Origin: Mayamaea pseudoterrestris
Lineage: Eukaryota > Bacillariophyta > Bacillariophyceae > Sellaphorales > Sellaphoraceae
Assembly: GCA_027923505.1 (NCBI GenBank)
Contig: BROI01000021.1
Span: 605,209-669,208 of the forward strand
Length of the DNA stretch: 64,000 nt
Direction of reading: 5' to 3'
In this document: positions 53,701 to 63,860 of the stretch, piece after piece
How the letters are laid out: each line of letters opens with the position of its first letter
How positions within the stretch are numbered: position 1 is the first letter of the stretch
Notes under the pieces: model-generated
What the model was told of the DNA's origin: nothing
What the model saw: the letters and a program-made list of their open reading frames with translations, nothing else
Database searches by the model: none
Position numbers and translations under genes: made by a program

Positions 53701-55020
53701 CCTTCATCTGTTAATCAAACAAGGGAATACAATGAACCATTACGTCGAAATGGAATGCAATCGCGACTGGCTTTAGATATCTGGCAGTTTGTCGACGCTA
53801 CACATGCGCAGCTTCGCAAGCAGAGTCAGTTACGCCAAAATGCTGTTGAACGCATGATGCGATTAGTCAACACGTTGTGGCCGCGAGCACAAGTAAAACT
53901 GTATGGGAGTCATGTAACTGGCGTTTGTTTGCCATCATCAGACGTTGACTTCATCATCTGTTTGCCAGCGGTGCACAAAAATGATGTTGCTGTGGCGCCT
54001 GGTGTATTGGAAGGCCGCAACGCCATCAACGAAAGCTCACAGAAAATTTTATACCGAAAGTTAAAGGCCGAGCCTTGGATCGACCCTCGCTCGATAAAGT
54101 TGATAGAGCGCACATTAGTTCCTGTGATTAAAGTTTCTACGAAAGAGGCGAAAGGCAGAGCACTTCAGCTAGATATAACATTTGATGCACCCGGGCATCA
54201 TGGCCTTGAGGCTGTCGAATTGGTGACTCAGATTATAAAGGAACTACCAACAATTCAAGCTCTGGTGCTTGTACTGAAGCAATTTTTGTTGACCAAGAGC
54301 CTTTTGACGGCGTATACTGGTGGTTTGTCATCGTACTGCTTGTTCTTAATGGTTGCGCGATTCCTCCAGGAACAACCTTCGGTCTTTGTCGACGTTGGGG
54401 CCCTTTTGATATCCTTTCTGGACTTTTTTGGCAATTTCTTTGATCCTCGGACGACAGGACTTAGCATTCGACGACGGGAGTACTTTGCGCGTCCAAGTTA
54501 CTCGTCATCTCGCTTGCAACCCAGAACTATACCATCGGTTCCTACTCCGACGCCCCCGTCATGGCAAACACCTACCTACATTAGTCATCCTGCCGCAAAC
54601 ACTCAGTTTTACCGAAGAAATAGCTTCAGCGATAAAGGAAATGCTGAGGCTGTTGGTCATGGGCCCTTAATGATGGCAAGGCCCCACCAGCTTCATCATG
54701 GATTGTCACGACAGTCTCCATCACCTCACATGTACCTCCAAGATGGCGCGCTGACGAATAATACTGGCAGCAACTTTGAGCACAGAGTCTCGTATAACTT
54801 TGATCCACTGTGGGTGGAAGATCCATTGAACGAAAGCAATAATGTTGGTCGTAACGCATTTCGATACCTGCAAGTCCAGCGGGCCTTCTCCGACGCTCAC
54901 CGCGCATTGGTTGCTGCACTTGAGTGGGAGATGCCATCGGCGACTGATCTGGAAAATGACTCCGAGTACCCTTTGCTCAAGTGCTTACTACAAAGCGAAG
55001 ATATGGTGTTTAATCTTTAG
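50785..55020 (+). CDS. Non-canonical poly(A) polymerase / nucleotidyltransferase, TRF4 (PAPD5/7) type, with about 1000-residue N-terminal extension
   Basis: A single exon; 1411 residues from the ATG at 50785 (an in-frame ATG at 50605 also exists, only 23 bp from the divergent SET start). The catalytic domain lies at about 990-1230: LDIWQFVDATHAQL, YGSHVTGVCLPSSDVDF (GS plus first two Asp), LQLDITFD (third Asp), then the PAP-associated region with LKQFLLTKSLLTAYTGGLSS and FFDPRTTGLSI. TRF4 enzymes add short 3' tails to nuclear RNAs for exosome decay. The N-terminal region has a basic KKCRKKNCHRKSK patch, a coiled coil before the catalytic core, and no recognised fold. The large extension is unusual beside yeast Trf4 (584 residues). 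Confidence 0.85.
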   Translation: MKQKSVESFKQWTSQLSWNNLKELLHFDFDETEQRLFLIMVELQAPPPTPIHPRAINFNKCQAKASDGRDPVAKRRKDNQHRQRWFKYLKDDRGRTIVQARNFEGEASGRCHQRLTMGCTREQIEMDTALQAGTVVHILRNGRYSCSYNTDQLCLGCNTETGITKKRLVFRMLKVASRGKFASDSPTTNTTWLQPTENWFSLSKYLACRFEFSLWKAFWGTKPINTHGEVFSAFNHMTEDTVWLVIYRVVGAALKENVLVEVKTSRIIDSFLWRLLECCPRNGICRSTSRPCARRCLKNLHELTLEDMADAHMVELKRSISRNVHELLTSLVAESLLAELEQDSMSKVDSNQNGHKKKCRKKNCHRKSKSVGGVSSSKMTKSLSVLMENDHDDADSLQQELSFPDNKTSSRERHRNTIFVLSIVEEIVENACRKVGLPDNSTSSPRCEHSTAPLLRKFDLLVDDTMVPVTGVALSQHSVLLPTNQPMVATEQQFLATTPTSGILGASPIRKLSHENPAAVVNASGMVWDVSDAALDDWGRVQGFASREQSIFTELFPSLDQVASNSRIRVPTLDFVGFEPQLTQAEKQSFEPLTKARLDGLSLKVGEESGKGSRVDKSGKAVDIIVPSKPHLSRSLSSSTGAETPAVVTATNMRPLHATRSRDDVRTLAVATASMGETVAVKVSRSVSYRSGITRPIKSRDDHDIQRQRRPADALSSYRFVMVKDAVMKARDDHDIRETIPLVHKAGVPSGGVPTYRYRLSSRSLMPGMCTTTAGSTTSPRPPSHVNFDNSREARDLCARSETLEAGVDMDHWLDRPDTSIDDGDNNTTTKDETTTITSAPTHHESDETTRLREERNAYRDMCLTLEAEVAKLTNLLATQRVSSTPAASVSGGPFQPNLAEPVFDPESVAHGFVSTRARTLAAMSDAGFRAEHESMASEESVALRRHGFGMTESDWSIDQTSAALQSTQFHFPSSVNQTREYNEPLRRNGMQSRLALDIWQFVDATHAQLRKQSQLRQNAVERMMRLVNTLWPRAQVKLYGSHVTGVCLPSSDVDFIICLPAVHKNDVAVAPGVLEGRNAINESSQKILYRKLKAEPWIDPRSIKLIERTLVPVIKVSTKEAKGRALQLDITFDAPGHHGLEAVELVTQIIKELPTIQALVLVLKQFLLTKSLLTAYTGGLSSYCLFLMVARFLQEQPSVFVDVGALLISFLDFFGNFFDPRTTGLSIRRREYFARPSYSSSRLQPRTIPSVPTPTPPSWQTPTYISHPAANTQFYRRNSFSDKGNAEAVGHGPLMMARPHQLHHGLSRQSPSPHMYLQDGALTNNTGSNFEHRVSYNFDPLWVEDPLNESNNVGRNAFRYLQVQRAFSDAHRALVAALEWEMPSATDLENDSEYPLLKCLLQSEDMVFNL

Positions 55021-55051
55021 CGTTATGTTTAATGGTTTGTTACGCATCAAC

Positions 55052-56146
55052 TTAAAAATATTTTGTCCCAAAGACCTCCTTGTCGTGCTGCTTTTTCCTC
55101 TCGTCTCTCGTCGTGATAGTAATGGAGTTGTCCGCGTTGATGTTTGGTCTATCCAGCCTGTTGGCATATGGCGGCTCTAAAACGGCACGCTGGGCGTCAG
55201 TCAAATCGTCGTATATAGCAACTGGCCAAGCCCCACCTTCATGACCAAAGTAAGATCTTCCATATGCATTCGTAGCGGGGCTGAATCTGTACAGGCAGAC
55301 GCGGCGCTGTTGGTCGCGCTGCCAAGGCAACGCCCCATGAATCGTTCCTTCACTAAAAAGTACCACATCCCCAGCCTTGGTCACTGGCTGACGAATAAAC
55401 TCGGCATACAGTTCTCCATTCACCATTCCCTTGGGCATTTTAAAGTTTGATTTGTGACTCCCCGGGACGATGCAAAAACCGCCGTCGTCTTGATTGTGGT
55501 CTGTTAAAACGAGGCTGCAGCCAAGCAAGGCAGTGCGAATGGTGCCTTGATGACACGCGTACGCCAAGTGCGGATTGTACTCGCCCGACACGCAATCAAT
55601 CGTTCCTCCATGCAGTTGAAAGCCTTCCGCGCCCTTGTCCTGTGCAATAATGAAGGGAAGATGGTCCATCCTATAGCCCTTGCCCAAAATGCCGTGAAAC
55701 AATGGGACGAGTCGCGCATGCGCCAAGACTTCCTTGAACACTTGCGAGTCTAATCCCCATTCTAACACTTTGCCCAAATCCTTTCGTCCAGGTCCAGTCC
55801 CATAGAAGTTTGTTCCAGCCACCGCGTTGCGAAGTGCACCGTCGGTTCGCTCAACAAACTCATGCGAATGCCTGTCAATAGCAGCATTGGCTTGTTGGAC
55901 CTGCTCCGGCGCGAAGACATTGCGCACCACAAGATATCCATTCAAGTCAAAGAGATAGCGCTCATCGTCCGTCATTTCGATGGGATCTGCTGGACCGTCT
56001 CCACTAACCAAGGTATTCATTCCGATTATGGGCGTGCCACGAAAGGTTCGCCTAAGGTAATGCCAGTAATACGGAGACGACGAGTGAAAAGCGCGACTGA
56101 AAGAGAATGAAGTAAGAAGCACCATGCAAGAGTAGACTCGGCGCAT
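55052..56146 (-). CDS. Phytanoyl-CoA dioxygenase (PhyH) family protein
   Basis: A single exon of 364 residues. The N-terminus has a short hydrophobic signal ending SFSRA|FHSSS, again a Phe-type plastid/secretory junction. MTDDERYLFDLNGYLVVRNV is the typical PhyH opening. FQLHGGTIDCV occupies the place of the HxD iron ligands but reads H-G-G, with Asp three residues further, so the metal site may differ. GGFCIVPGSHKSNF and FSEGTIHGALPW...R supply the second His and the 2-oxoglutarate Arg. PhyH enzymes are Fe(II)/2-oxoglutarate oxygenases; substrate unknown. It ends 31 bp from the convergent TRF4 stop. Confidence 0.85.
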   Translation of the reverse strand: MRRVYSCMVLLTSFSFSRAFHSSSPYYWHYLRRTFRGTPIIGMNTLVSGDGPADPIEMTDDERYLFDLNGYLVVRNVFAPEQVQQANAAIDRHSHEFVERTDGALRNAVAGTNFYGTGPGRKDLGKVLEWGLDSQVFKEVLAHARLVPLFHGILGKGYRMDHLPFIIAQDKGAEGFQLHGGTIDCVSGEYNPHLAYACHQGTIRTALLGCSLVLTDHNQDDGGFCIVPGSHKSNFKMPKGMVNGELYAEFIRQPVTKAGDVVLFSEGTIHGALPWQRDQQRRVCLYRFSPATNAYGRSYFGHEGGAWPVAIYDDLTDAQRAVLEPPYANRLDRPNINADNSITITTRDERKKQHDKEVFGTKYF

Positions 56147-56559
56147 TGGGGTTGTAATGAAGAATTAAATGGTCTATGGGGAAGGTGCGGAATATAGAAA
56201 CGGAAGTAGTCGTCAGCCACCAATTGGCCTCTATCGAATGCCGTCTCGTTAGCAGCTTCTCACTGACTTGCTTTACAAGTAAGGTGAGCTTCGTGGAAGT
56301 ACTGTACTTGGTCAACAGCCATGGCGATTATCATGCCATGGTGATAATATATTTCTACGATGGCGAGAGGACGTGCTCGTTGTGAGTCAGTCGGTCGGAT
56401 TGGAGTGTCGCATCGCAAGCGACTTCCTCGTCACACGCCAAGCGTCACGCGCTCGCTGGATGGACCCAACCGGCACCTTTTTTGCTCTTCACCTTCACTA
56501 CATACAGTACCTCCAGACCACTTCTGCTCTAGCCTATGTGCTGTCAATAGCGTGTAAAC
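56147..56559. promoter_or_regulatory. Divergent promoter region, PhyH / Fes1
   Basis: 413 bp. AGTACTGTACT palindrome near 56298-56308 and CATGGCGATTATCATGCCATGG, an imperfect inverted repeat, near 56320-56341. ACAGTACC lies at about 56506. No supported frame. Confidence 0.4.
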
Positions 56560-57570
56560 ATGACTTCATCTACTGCAAACCCTTGGGCTTGGCTTGGTCT
56601 CTTGAAATGGTCACTCACGTATTCCGACGGAACGAGACCGACCGATCTGTCGCCCATGGCACAGGAAGACCGAGAATTTCTCGACAAGGTCATGCGAGAA
56701 GGCATCATTGACGAGAATCAACGCATGAAAGAGATTCTCCAATTGGTAGCACAACGAATGGAAAAGTGGAAGGAGATAGACGGGGCTGACATAACGGAAG
56801 AACAGGAAGAAGGCCTCGAAATGTTGTTGCTCGAGCTGCGTGACATTGTAGAGCAGATTGATTACGCTCGAGCATTCGCGGCACTCAAGGGCGTTGCATT
56901 CTTGTTGGGATGCATTCAAGAACCTAAAGTCCCTGTATCGACACGGGCCGAATGCTGTGGAATTATCGCAACAATGGCTCAGCACAACCCGCCAGTGCAA
57001 AAGGAAATGTTGGAGGCTGGAGCTTTGAAAACTCTGAGTGACTTGTTCTTCACCAATGACCAGGAGGACGCTTTTCAGGCACGCTTGATACAGGCCATGT
57101 CGGCCATTGTCCGTCAGAACAACCTCGCAGAGACAGTATTTTGCAAGCTGGAGCAGTCGGTTCCTTTGTTCGAGTCGGCATTACGCAAAGGAGGAAGTCT
57201 AGTCGTGCAGAAGCGTGCCATGTTCTTTCTGTCGGCATTATTGGCTTCCGACGAGTCTGATAGTCAGCGAACAAGTGAATTTGCATCTGTCCTTGCGCTT
57301 GTGGAGGCTGAATACATGGCAACGTTTGTGTCGCCGGATACCCGAGAGTTGTCATTATCGTTGATGCTGCAGTTGATAGAACGCGATTTAATTTTTGTTG
57401 ATGAACGGCGAAAGAATGATCTGGCTGCGCTTGGAGTGGACCGCATTCATGCTTTACGCAACATGGATTGTGACGAAGCATTGCACACTCATGCAGCTAT
57501 TGAATTGGAACTATGGGAGCAACTGTTATCGTTGCTAGCAACAGTTAGCATAATGCCTGCCGCACCATAG
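56560..57570 (+). CDS. Hsp70 nucleotide-exchange factor, Fes1/HspBP1 family
   Basis: A single exon of 336 residues. WAWLGLLKWSLTYSDGT at the N-terminus is the Fes1 opening helix. DREFLDKVMREGIIDENQRM follows, then four to five armadillo-like repeats (ARAFAALKGVAFLLGCIQE, RAECCGIIATMAQHNPPVQ, GALKTLSDLFF, ARLIQAMSAIVRQN). The family embraces lobe II of the Hsp70 ATPase domain to release ADP in the cytosol. No targeting sequence is apparent. Its stop lies 78 bp from the convergent eS24 stop. Confidence 0.9.
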   Translation: MTSSTANPWAWLGLLKWSLTYSDGTRPTDLSPMAQEDREFLDKVMREGIIDENQRMKEILQLVAQRMEKWKEIDGADITEEQEEGLEMLLLELRDIVEQIDYARAFAALKGVAFLLGCIQEPKVPVSTRAECCGIIATMAQHNPPVQKEMLEAGALKTLSDLFFTNDQEDAFQARLIQAMSAIVRQNNLAETVFCKLEQSVPLFESALRKGGSLVVQKRAMFFLSALLASDESDSQRTSEFASVLALVEAEYMATFVSPDTRELSLSLMLQLIERDLIFVDERRKNDLAALGVDRIHALRNMDCDEALHTHAAIELELWEQLLSLLATVSIMPAAP

Positions 57571-57648
57571 TATATATACCAAAGAACTACACTCATCAAA
57601 GCAATAGGAATATCTACCGTTATATCCAGTGTGCGAAGGAATGGTAGT

Positions 57649-58139
57649 TTAATCATCGCCAGCAGCGCGCTTGGCCTTGTGCTTGGCAATGCTTGCGCCA
57701 GTACCACGAATCTTCTTGCCTTTGTTCTTTGCCTCCTTCATTGCTTTTCTGGAGTACTCCTTCTTCTCCAAAACTCCCTTGCGAATTAGTCTATGCTTGG
57801 GCTCGAACTTCCGCATGGCGTCCTCCGAATCATAGATCAAGCAAAAGCCAGTGCTGCGGCCACCACCAAATTTGGTTCGGAAGCCAAAGAGAACAGTCAA
57901 TTTAGGATCAGCCTTGTACATGCCTCCGACGACATCTTGCAGCTCAGTCTTGGGAACATTAGGGCGTCCAGGATGAATGATATCAACAATGAACTGCAGA
58001 AGAAACGCGCAAGGAAGAAGTGAGATAATCATTCTCGCGAATATCAGCAGTTCCATTCGTCGAAAAAGAAGCGTACCTGCTTTCGCGAGAGCAGAGGATT
58101 CTTCTTAAATTTACGCGTCTTTACTACAACGGCACTCAT
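57649..58139 (-). CDS. RPS24: 40S ribosomal protein eS24
   Basis: Exon 1 (58139-58077) and exon 2 (57993-57649), with GTACGC...CTGCAG borders in phase 0, give 135 residues, the normal length. The sequence begins with VVVKTRKFKKNPLLSRKQ and goes on after the intron with FIVDIIHPG, FGFRTKFGGGRSTGF, CLIYDSEDAMRKFEP and KHRLIRKG. The basic tail ends AKHKAKRAAGDD. eS24 binds 18S rRNA and is needed for its early processing. An intron just after the first about 20 codons is common in ribosomal protein genes. Confidence 0.95.
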
Positions 58140-59238
58140 GGTGAACGACTGAGCCAAAGACAGATCAAACGATGCAAGCGGGCACTAAGCAGAGTCACGT
58201 TGTCCTTGGATTTCGTAGGTTCGCGGTGAAAGTTAGTAACGCGGTAAGTTTATTGATCGTGCGACAGAATGACGTTTTCATATGTTTGTTTGGCGATTCG
58301 TGCCGTCCGTCACACAGTCAGCACAGTCACACATTTGTACCGACGAAACATTCGATGCAGGTACTCGTATCTTCCGGTACATGCCGTTCATTGTAGTCCA
58401 TCCATCAAACGCTTTGTCGCCTACGACAACACCGAACCCTTCCGAACGTCGAAACCGATCATGATGGGGAGAAAAGTTTGCAGCGAGCATTCATAATTCA
58501 TATTCGTCAGTCGTCTCCGACCACAACATGCTATCCTTTCAATTGGCGTGATGGAGCTCGTTATTCTGTTATCCTGGACATTGGATATATTATCATTCAA
58601 GCTAAATTAAATCACGCACTCTGACGGGGGTAAGATTCAGAGCAATTTTCATATCAACCCAAAGAATAAGCAACAAACCATGAACCATGATCGAGCAGTA
58701 GTCAGCAATCGTTACGTTACTTTAAAATTGACGACTTCTTTGTAGTCCAATAATGGTGTTTCTTGGCGGTCAGACGAATACCGCTAGTCAAAATGCTGTA
58801 CCGGATCGCCTTTGCTAGATTGGCTAAAGGCTCGTTTAGTCAGCCATGACTACCGGTACAAGTAGCTTTCGAGCATCGATACTACGGTACTGTACGCCTA
58901 AACCATATCAAACCTTACGAACAAAGGAAGTTTGATAACTCATGAACCCGCAGATAGAGCAGTGCATGATATGGTCGTGGTCAACCCCTCGGAAGAGGCG
59001 TCATGTCGGCTATTCGCAGCACAGATTTTCCAAGCAATATGTTGCCCAATAATCACTAGTCTGCATCAACTCCCTTCTCTTGCACAAATAGATTCAACTC
59101 AACTGTGGTCGATAGTGACGAAAGTCTTACAATACCGTCATCGCGGCATTAGACAGTAAGCTAAGTTTATCTAGCAAAGCTATTCCAGAGTGTCTCGGTT
59201 TTGACATGTTGCTAGTAAACTCTAACACATAGCAACGC
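58140..59238. other. 1.1-kb intergenic region
   Basis: Holds the eS24 promoter. TACCGGTA lies at 58851-58858 and GGTACTGTACG at about 58886-58896. Only short unsupported frames. It marks the passage from intact genes on the left to broken genes on the right. Confidence 0.5.
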
Positions 59239-60290
59239 TTACTTACTGGCAACTGCGATTGGCTGTCTTCTTCTTTGGTGCCGCTGTTGATGCCTTGGAA
59301 GCGAGCGAGAGTAAGCAAATGTTCCAACAATGGCGATAGCCGATCCAAGGACAGTGTTTCGTTCCATGGCTTCGTGAAAACAACGGCCGAGAAGAACAAT
59401 GATAATGACGCGTTTGGCTGTATTTAATACAGAACGATACAGCGCCAACCTGTGCAGTAAAGCCAAAGCCAAACTCGTTGTAGATGTAGAAGCAAAGCCA
59501 CTAAGCACAATGTTGTAGACAAGCGTATAAGTCCCATGCTTTGCGACGGCAGCGTTCCACTCGGCCGGCAAAGTTGACATTTCCGTGATGGCGACCATGG
59601 GGACCGTGCATATAAAGGAAATGATATTCGTGACAGCATACACCTGTTTGGGCCGTTTGTTAGGAGGATTGATGGGCGAAAGGACCATCATTGATCTTGG
59701 AACTGATCGTTATTTGCCCACATTGGCGGCATCCATGTTCTTATTTTTTTTGTCACCCTTGAGTGCCTTGGTGACAGATCCTCCAAGCTTTCCCTTTAAA
59801 GCAGCCGCCAACGTTGCCGCCATAGAAGCATATGCAAAAGCAGTGTAGTTGATGTTCACTCCCTTGCCTTCTGACAGATGCGAGTTTACAATCTCCGACA
59901 ATGGGCAGCAACATGAGGTGCGCAAGCATCGGGCTTGATATCGGCAGGCGGAATACATAACTCCAACAACCGCAGCAAATACAGGCTCATGCCGACAAGA
60001 AAAACTGACGGCACCGACAGCCGACGCCAGACGGACCCAGCATGCGCCAAAGCCGCAAAAGCCCGATGGGAATGCACGAGGCAATGTCCTGCGCTGTCAA
60101 ACTGAGCCTCCAGTGACTCCACATGACGAGTGACCAGACGATACCAACCACTAACTACAGCGGCAAGAAACCACGCATGAAGCTTACTACGCCTTCTTTG
60201 TTAAAATGTGTTGCAGAATCGTGTTGTCGGTACGCCAAGCCCACCAAGAGGAGCGCCGAAGGAGGAATGTTGTTGCCACCAACAAATACG
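59239..60290 (-). pseudogene. Triose-phosphate/phosphate-translocator family copy with many frameshifts
   Basis: Read on the minus strand, successive fragments in shifting frames reproduce a plastid phosphate translocator (drug/metabolite transporter superfamily): ILTKKA near 60190, LVVGIVWSLVMW near 60140-60100, ASCIPIGLL near 60075, SAVGAVSF near 60020, EPVFAAVVGVM near 59970, LMLLPIVGD near 59905, then NYTAFAYASMAATLAAALKG. A good intron (59721-59644, GTGGGC...AAACAG) joins MDAAN to VYAVTNIISF. Two further breaks of opposite sign near 59498 and 59433 enclose FYIYNEFGFGF before SVLNTAKRVIIIV and GSAIAIVGTFAYS. At least six indels and an in-frame stop (60187) argue against function, unless the sequence here is inaccurate. 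Confidence 0.75.
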
Positions 60291-60319
60291 GACACAGATG
60301 ACGATACGCAACACAAATA

Positions 60320-60807
60320 ATAAGTCGGCTACATCTATATATTGATGTCGTCCGTTGGCCGTTGATCATTGCCGAAGAAATGTTTCTGTAGCAAATAAAC
60401 ATTCCATAAACGCTCTTCCGCGACGACGTGTCATCACGCATTTATTTATGCACTTACAAGCTTGAGATCTGATTAGCTAATGACGCAGATAGACAATTTA
60501 TAATGTGTTAGCCAGCTTATCAAAATCAGCGCGGCAGTTGAACTGTGCAGACAGATCAAAGCAACCGACGGCACCCGTGGCGGCCACGCACCACATCTGT
60601 TGGCGCAGATAACCCGTCCGTCGTTTTGCTAGTCACAGTGTATTGACAATGCAATACATTATCGGCGCAAAACTGGAGAAATACTCGTACTTACAGTTAG
60701 CATATAGAGGAATATACTGCAATGCGTACAGCATTAGCAGGAAGAAAGCGTAATTCAGATTAACGTCGCCGTCGCCAAATGTCACCACTGAATATCACGA
60801 ACGCGAT
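60320..60807. other. Non-coding stretch between two broken genes
   Basis: About 490 bp with no frame I can relate to a protein. A small GTGGC-G-GCCAC palindrome occurs near 60577. Confidence 0.4.
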
Positions 60808-61200
60808 CTAGAGCGCCGCGCTGTCCATCATGAACGAATCAAGAAAGTCTTGTTCCATTTCGCCAAACTCGCTCTGCAACATACGCTCATATACAGCACT
60901 GTAATAAATTCGACGGCCAAAATTGAGCTTAGTAAATGTGCTGCTAGACATCGCGGAAGATTCACCTAACTCCCGCATGTATAAGTAGTCCCGGATTTTC
61001 CCTCATTATCCATCTCCTCATCGTTATCGTGCCACGTGAGAGCTACGGACTGCTTTAGTCTCTGAAAATCTTCGTCTTCAAAGCTCCAGATGGTCCGACA
61101 ATGCAATTCGATCCATAATATTACTGAAATGGGCATCCTTAATCAACAGCAGCTCTACAGGTTGATCAACATTATCATTTCTGGGATTATCACAGTTTAT
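60808..61200 (-). pseudogene. Unrecognised gene remnant in three frames
   Basis: On the minus strand a 61-codon segment from 60993 to the stop at 60808 looks coding (RDYLYMRELGESSAMSS, NFGRRIYYSAVYERMLQSEF, then MEQDFLDSFMM). Just upstream in another frame is EDEDFQRLKQSVALTWHDND, and before that DNPRNDNVDQPVELLLIKDA in a third frame, ending at a stop within SDHLEL. Polar, helical composition; family not recognised. Two single-base frame changes in about 390 bp suggest decay or base-calling errors. Confidence 0.45.
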
Positions 61201-61529
61201 CCAAATCCAAAGCGAGTCTTCCAAAGAAGTACCATCTCATCCTTTGCTGGCGATGACTCATTTCACTCAGCAACTTTCATGTCCAGCCGCAACGATTTTT
61301 AGATTGTCTGACTGTTGCTAAATGAAAATTGACCTGATTTGGCCCAGTTGATAGTAGTTGAGTCATGTTTCGTCCTGCGTCAATGAAAAGAGCCTCATTG
61401 CTCGAGCTGTACGTCGCCTTTGCGTCTCGTTTGCTCCCGCGGCGCATTCTCACCTTTCCGCTGTTAGATTAACGTGCTGTTGCCGATCGTCAACATGCAA
61501 CAAGTTACGTCAAATCATACGGCTATCGT

Positions 61530-63860
61530 AAATGTATTGCATGCCATTCTATCAAAGTGACGATTTGGAAAATCGTTTTCACCAAAGCGCAGATGGCATG
61601 TGGCAAACAAGGACGCATCCACCGTCGCGTTCAAGGAAGTGCCGTCAATCCATGATGATTTCAAAGTTTGCTCCACCAGATCATCCCCGTAAGAGACTAT
61701 GGCGGCGGCCCAGTTGTTGTAAAAGTTGATGAGCGCGGCGAGCCAGTTGCACGCCGTAAAAACAGGAGCGAAAGGCACCATCGTCACCAGCAGTCGTATC
61801 AACCGCTTGAGACAATGCTGATAGTAGTACTTTCCCCATTTCTTGGCTTCAACTCTAAAACCTATCCAGCACCAAGAGTCAACTGCCACGATGCAAGCGT
61901 CATATATCCAGCAGCAGATATCGCTTCCAATGCCATCCATATCGTCGCTACCAGGATCATTCGTGAAAGTTGAATGCAAATAGTTTCAACAACTCATTAG
62001 CGCAGCCCCGGTGGTGCGCTCTTTGCATAGTCGGATTATGATAACGTCCGAGTGGCGTCGGAGATTCAGTTCAAAACGGTGATCGGTAGTCGACGCCATG
62101 CGCGTCAATCGATCCGCTTCCTGCGCAAGACTCGAAGACTCCTTTTGGCTGTGTCGATTCGGACGACGATTGCAATTGCTTCCCTGACTGTAAATCGCGA
62201 GTCGTCGTTGAAACACCCGAAGTTGCGAGGAAGAGGACCATGTCGATTGACAAATGTATCGTCGCCAAGGCTCTTGTAATACAGATCCCAGCAGGAAGAT
62301 AGTGATGAAAGGGCATTGCTCTTATGGAAAATGTAACAATGTTAAAGAGAATTGTGAGAGAAGGCTTCGGTCGAAAGCTGTTCGAAACGAAGCGCGGCAA
62401 GATTCATGGTGCGGCGCGCCACAAAACCAGATGAAGACTTTAATTGACGAATATGACGTCATTGCCACGTAGATCGTATTGCCCGGTCTGTGCGCCAAGC
62501 GTCATCACAGGCGCACAGGCGCACAGGCTCACACACCGCCAACTTTCCACCTGGAATGTACAGTACCTATTCTGTCACCATGACTGATTTGGAAAGCGAC
62601 GAAAGCTCATTGGAAGACATGAACTACACAAGACTCCCTTTGCGAACGACTAGGGGAAAAGAAACAACTCGAAGACGAAGACACTCGCTTAGATTTGTGC
62701 ATCGCCGAAAACAATGAGCGCTTGGGCAACGATCACGGCTCACCGACCAGTGGAGCATAAAGATATGAACGAAGATCGATATGGTCTCAGAAGTTGCTCC
62801 AATCAAACACTAAAGCTGTAAATAGAGAACTCGAAGGCCTTTGCGGACTATACATCATAATGCTCTTGCCGATGACGAGCTCAAGGCATATAGAAGCCAT
62901 TCAGACATGTCAACATGAGCGATACGGGAAACGGAACGATGATTCAATATGATCCGGCGCGAGCGACGAATGACACCGCTATTTGTGACAACGGACGAGG
63001 CGATTGCCGCACTACAGCAACAATCAACCAACATGCAGCAGGAGACCAGCATGGGATATTGATGGTTTAACGCGAAAGAAATGACATGGCTGCGCCGATT
63101 GGATGATGTACTTGCTGAAGGCGAGGGGTAAGCCCTTATTGCTCTTGCAAGTCGGTCGACTCGCCGAGGTCGTCCAGGCGACCGACGACAGCAGGGCGGG
63201 CTTGAAAGTGTCTGTTCGTGGCTTTTGTTCGGCGCTTAGTCTACTTCAGAAAATCAACTTGCCGAAGCGTCAAAACAAGCACTGATAGAAATTATTCAAA
63301 TGGACTGCTTCCCTTCAAATTGCTGGTTCAAGTCATGGCCTGGCATTGCTCGACGTTCACCGTGTGATCGATCTCATTCAAAACACACCGACGAGAAAGA
63401 GAATAAGCTGCGTTGACTTTATATGCAATGTTAGTGGACTCGAGCATTTGCTATCACTGACAGCGGACTCGCGTGATGGAAAGATAAGTCTCGATCCAGC
63501 CATTGCAATGATGATCACGACAACTCTTTTTGCGATTGTCATTAGATGAGTTGATACTTGACTTCCAGTCGAACACATCCACAACATTCTCTTGACCCTG
63601 ACGAGTGGAATGAAGGAAATGGATGGAGCAGCTATGGCGTTGATCAAGACGACTGCCGAGGTATTTCGAAATGACACCGTTGGACAGGTGCTCAACACGA
63701 ATTATCCGATGCACAGGGCATCCACCAGTCAGCGCGATGATCGAGCTCACACCAGTCTCCACCGGCTTGCTGAAGGTTCATCTGCTTGCCAAAGCGTTTG
63801 AGTGTTCTATTATTCCCGAGTGGCGCACCCATCGGGTCTGAAACACCGGCCAACCTTTTG
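61530..63860 (+). pseudogene. Scattered coding-like fragments, unassigned
   Basis: Plus-strand pieces in changing frames read like a degraded, mostly helical protein: GGGPVVVKVDERGEPVARR (about 61698), CVDSDDDCNCFPDCKSRVVV (about 62145), DLESDESSLEDMNYTRL (about 62586), ERLGEKKQLEDEDTRLDL (about 62646), TTDEAIAALQQQSTNMQQE (about 62986), EMTWLRRLDDVLAEGEG (about 63079), ENQLAEASKQALIEIIQ (about 63249), LTLTSGMKEMDGAAMALIKT (about 63594). None is longer than about 75 codons and stops separate them. I cannot name a family, and whether they belong to one former gene is inference. Confidence 0.35.

Noticed and set aside
61515-61979. 154-codon minus-strand frame with Trp-rich sequence
   Set aside because: Composition is unlike any protein family I know; it overlaps plus-strand fragments and has no supporting motif.
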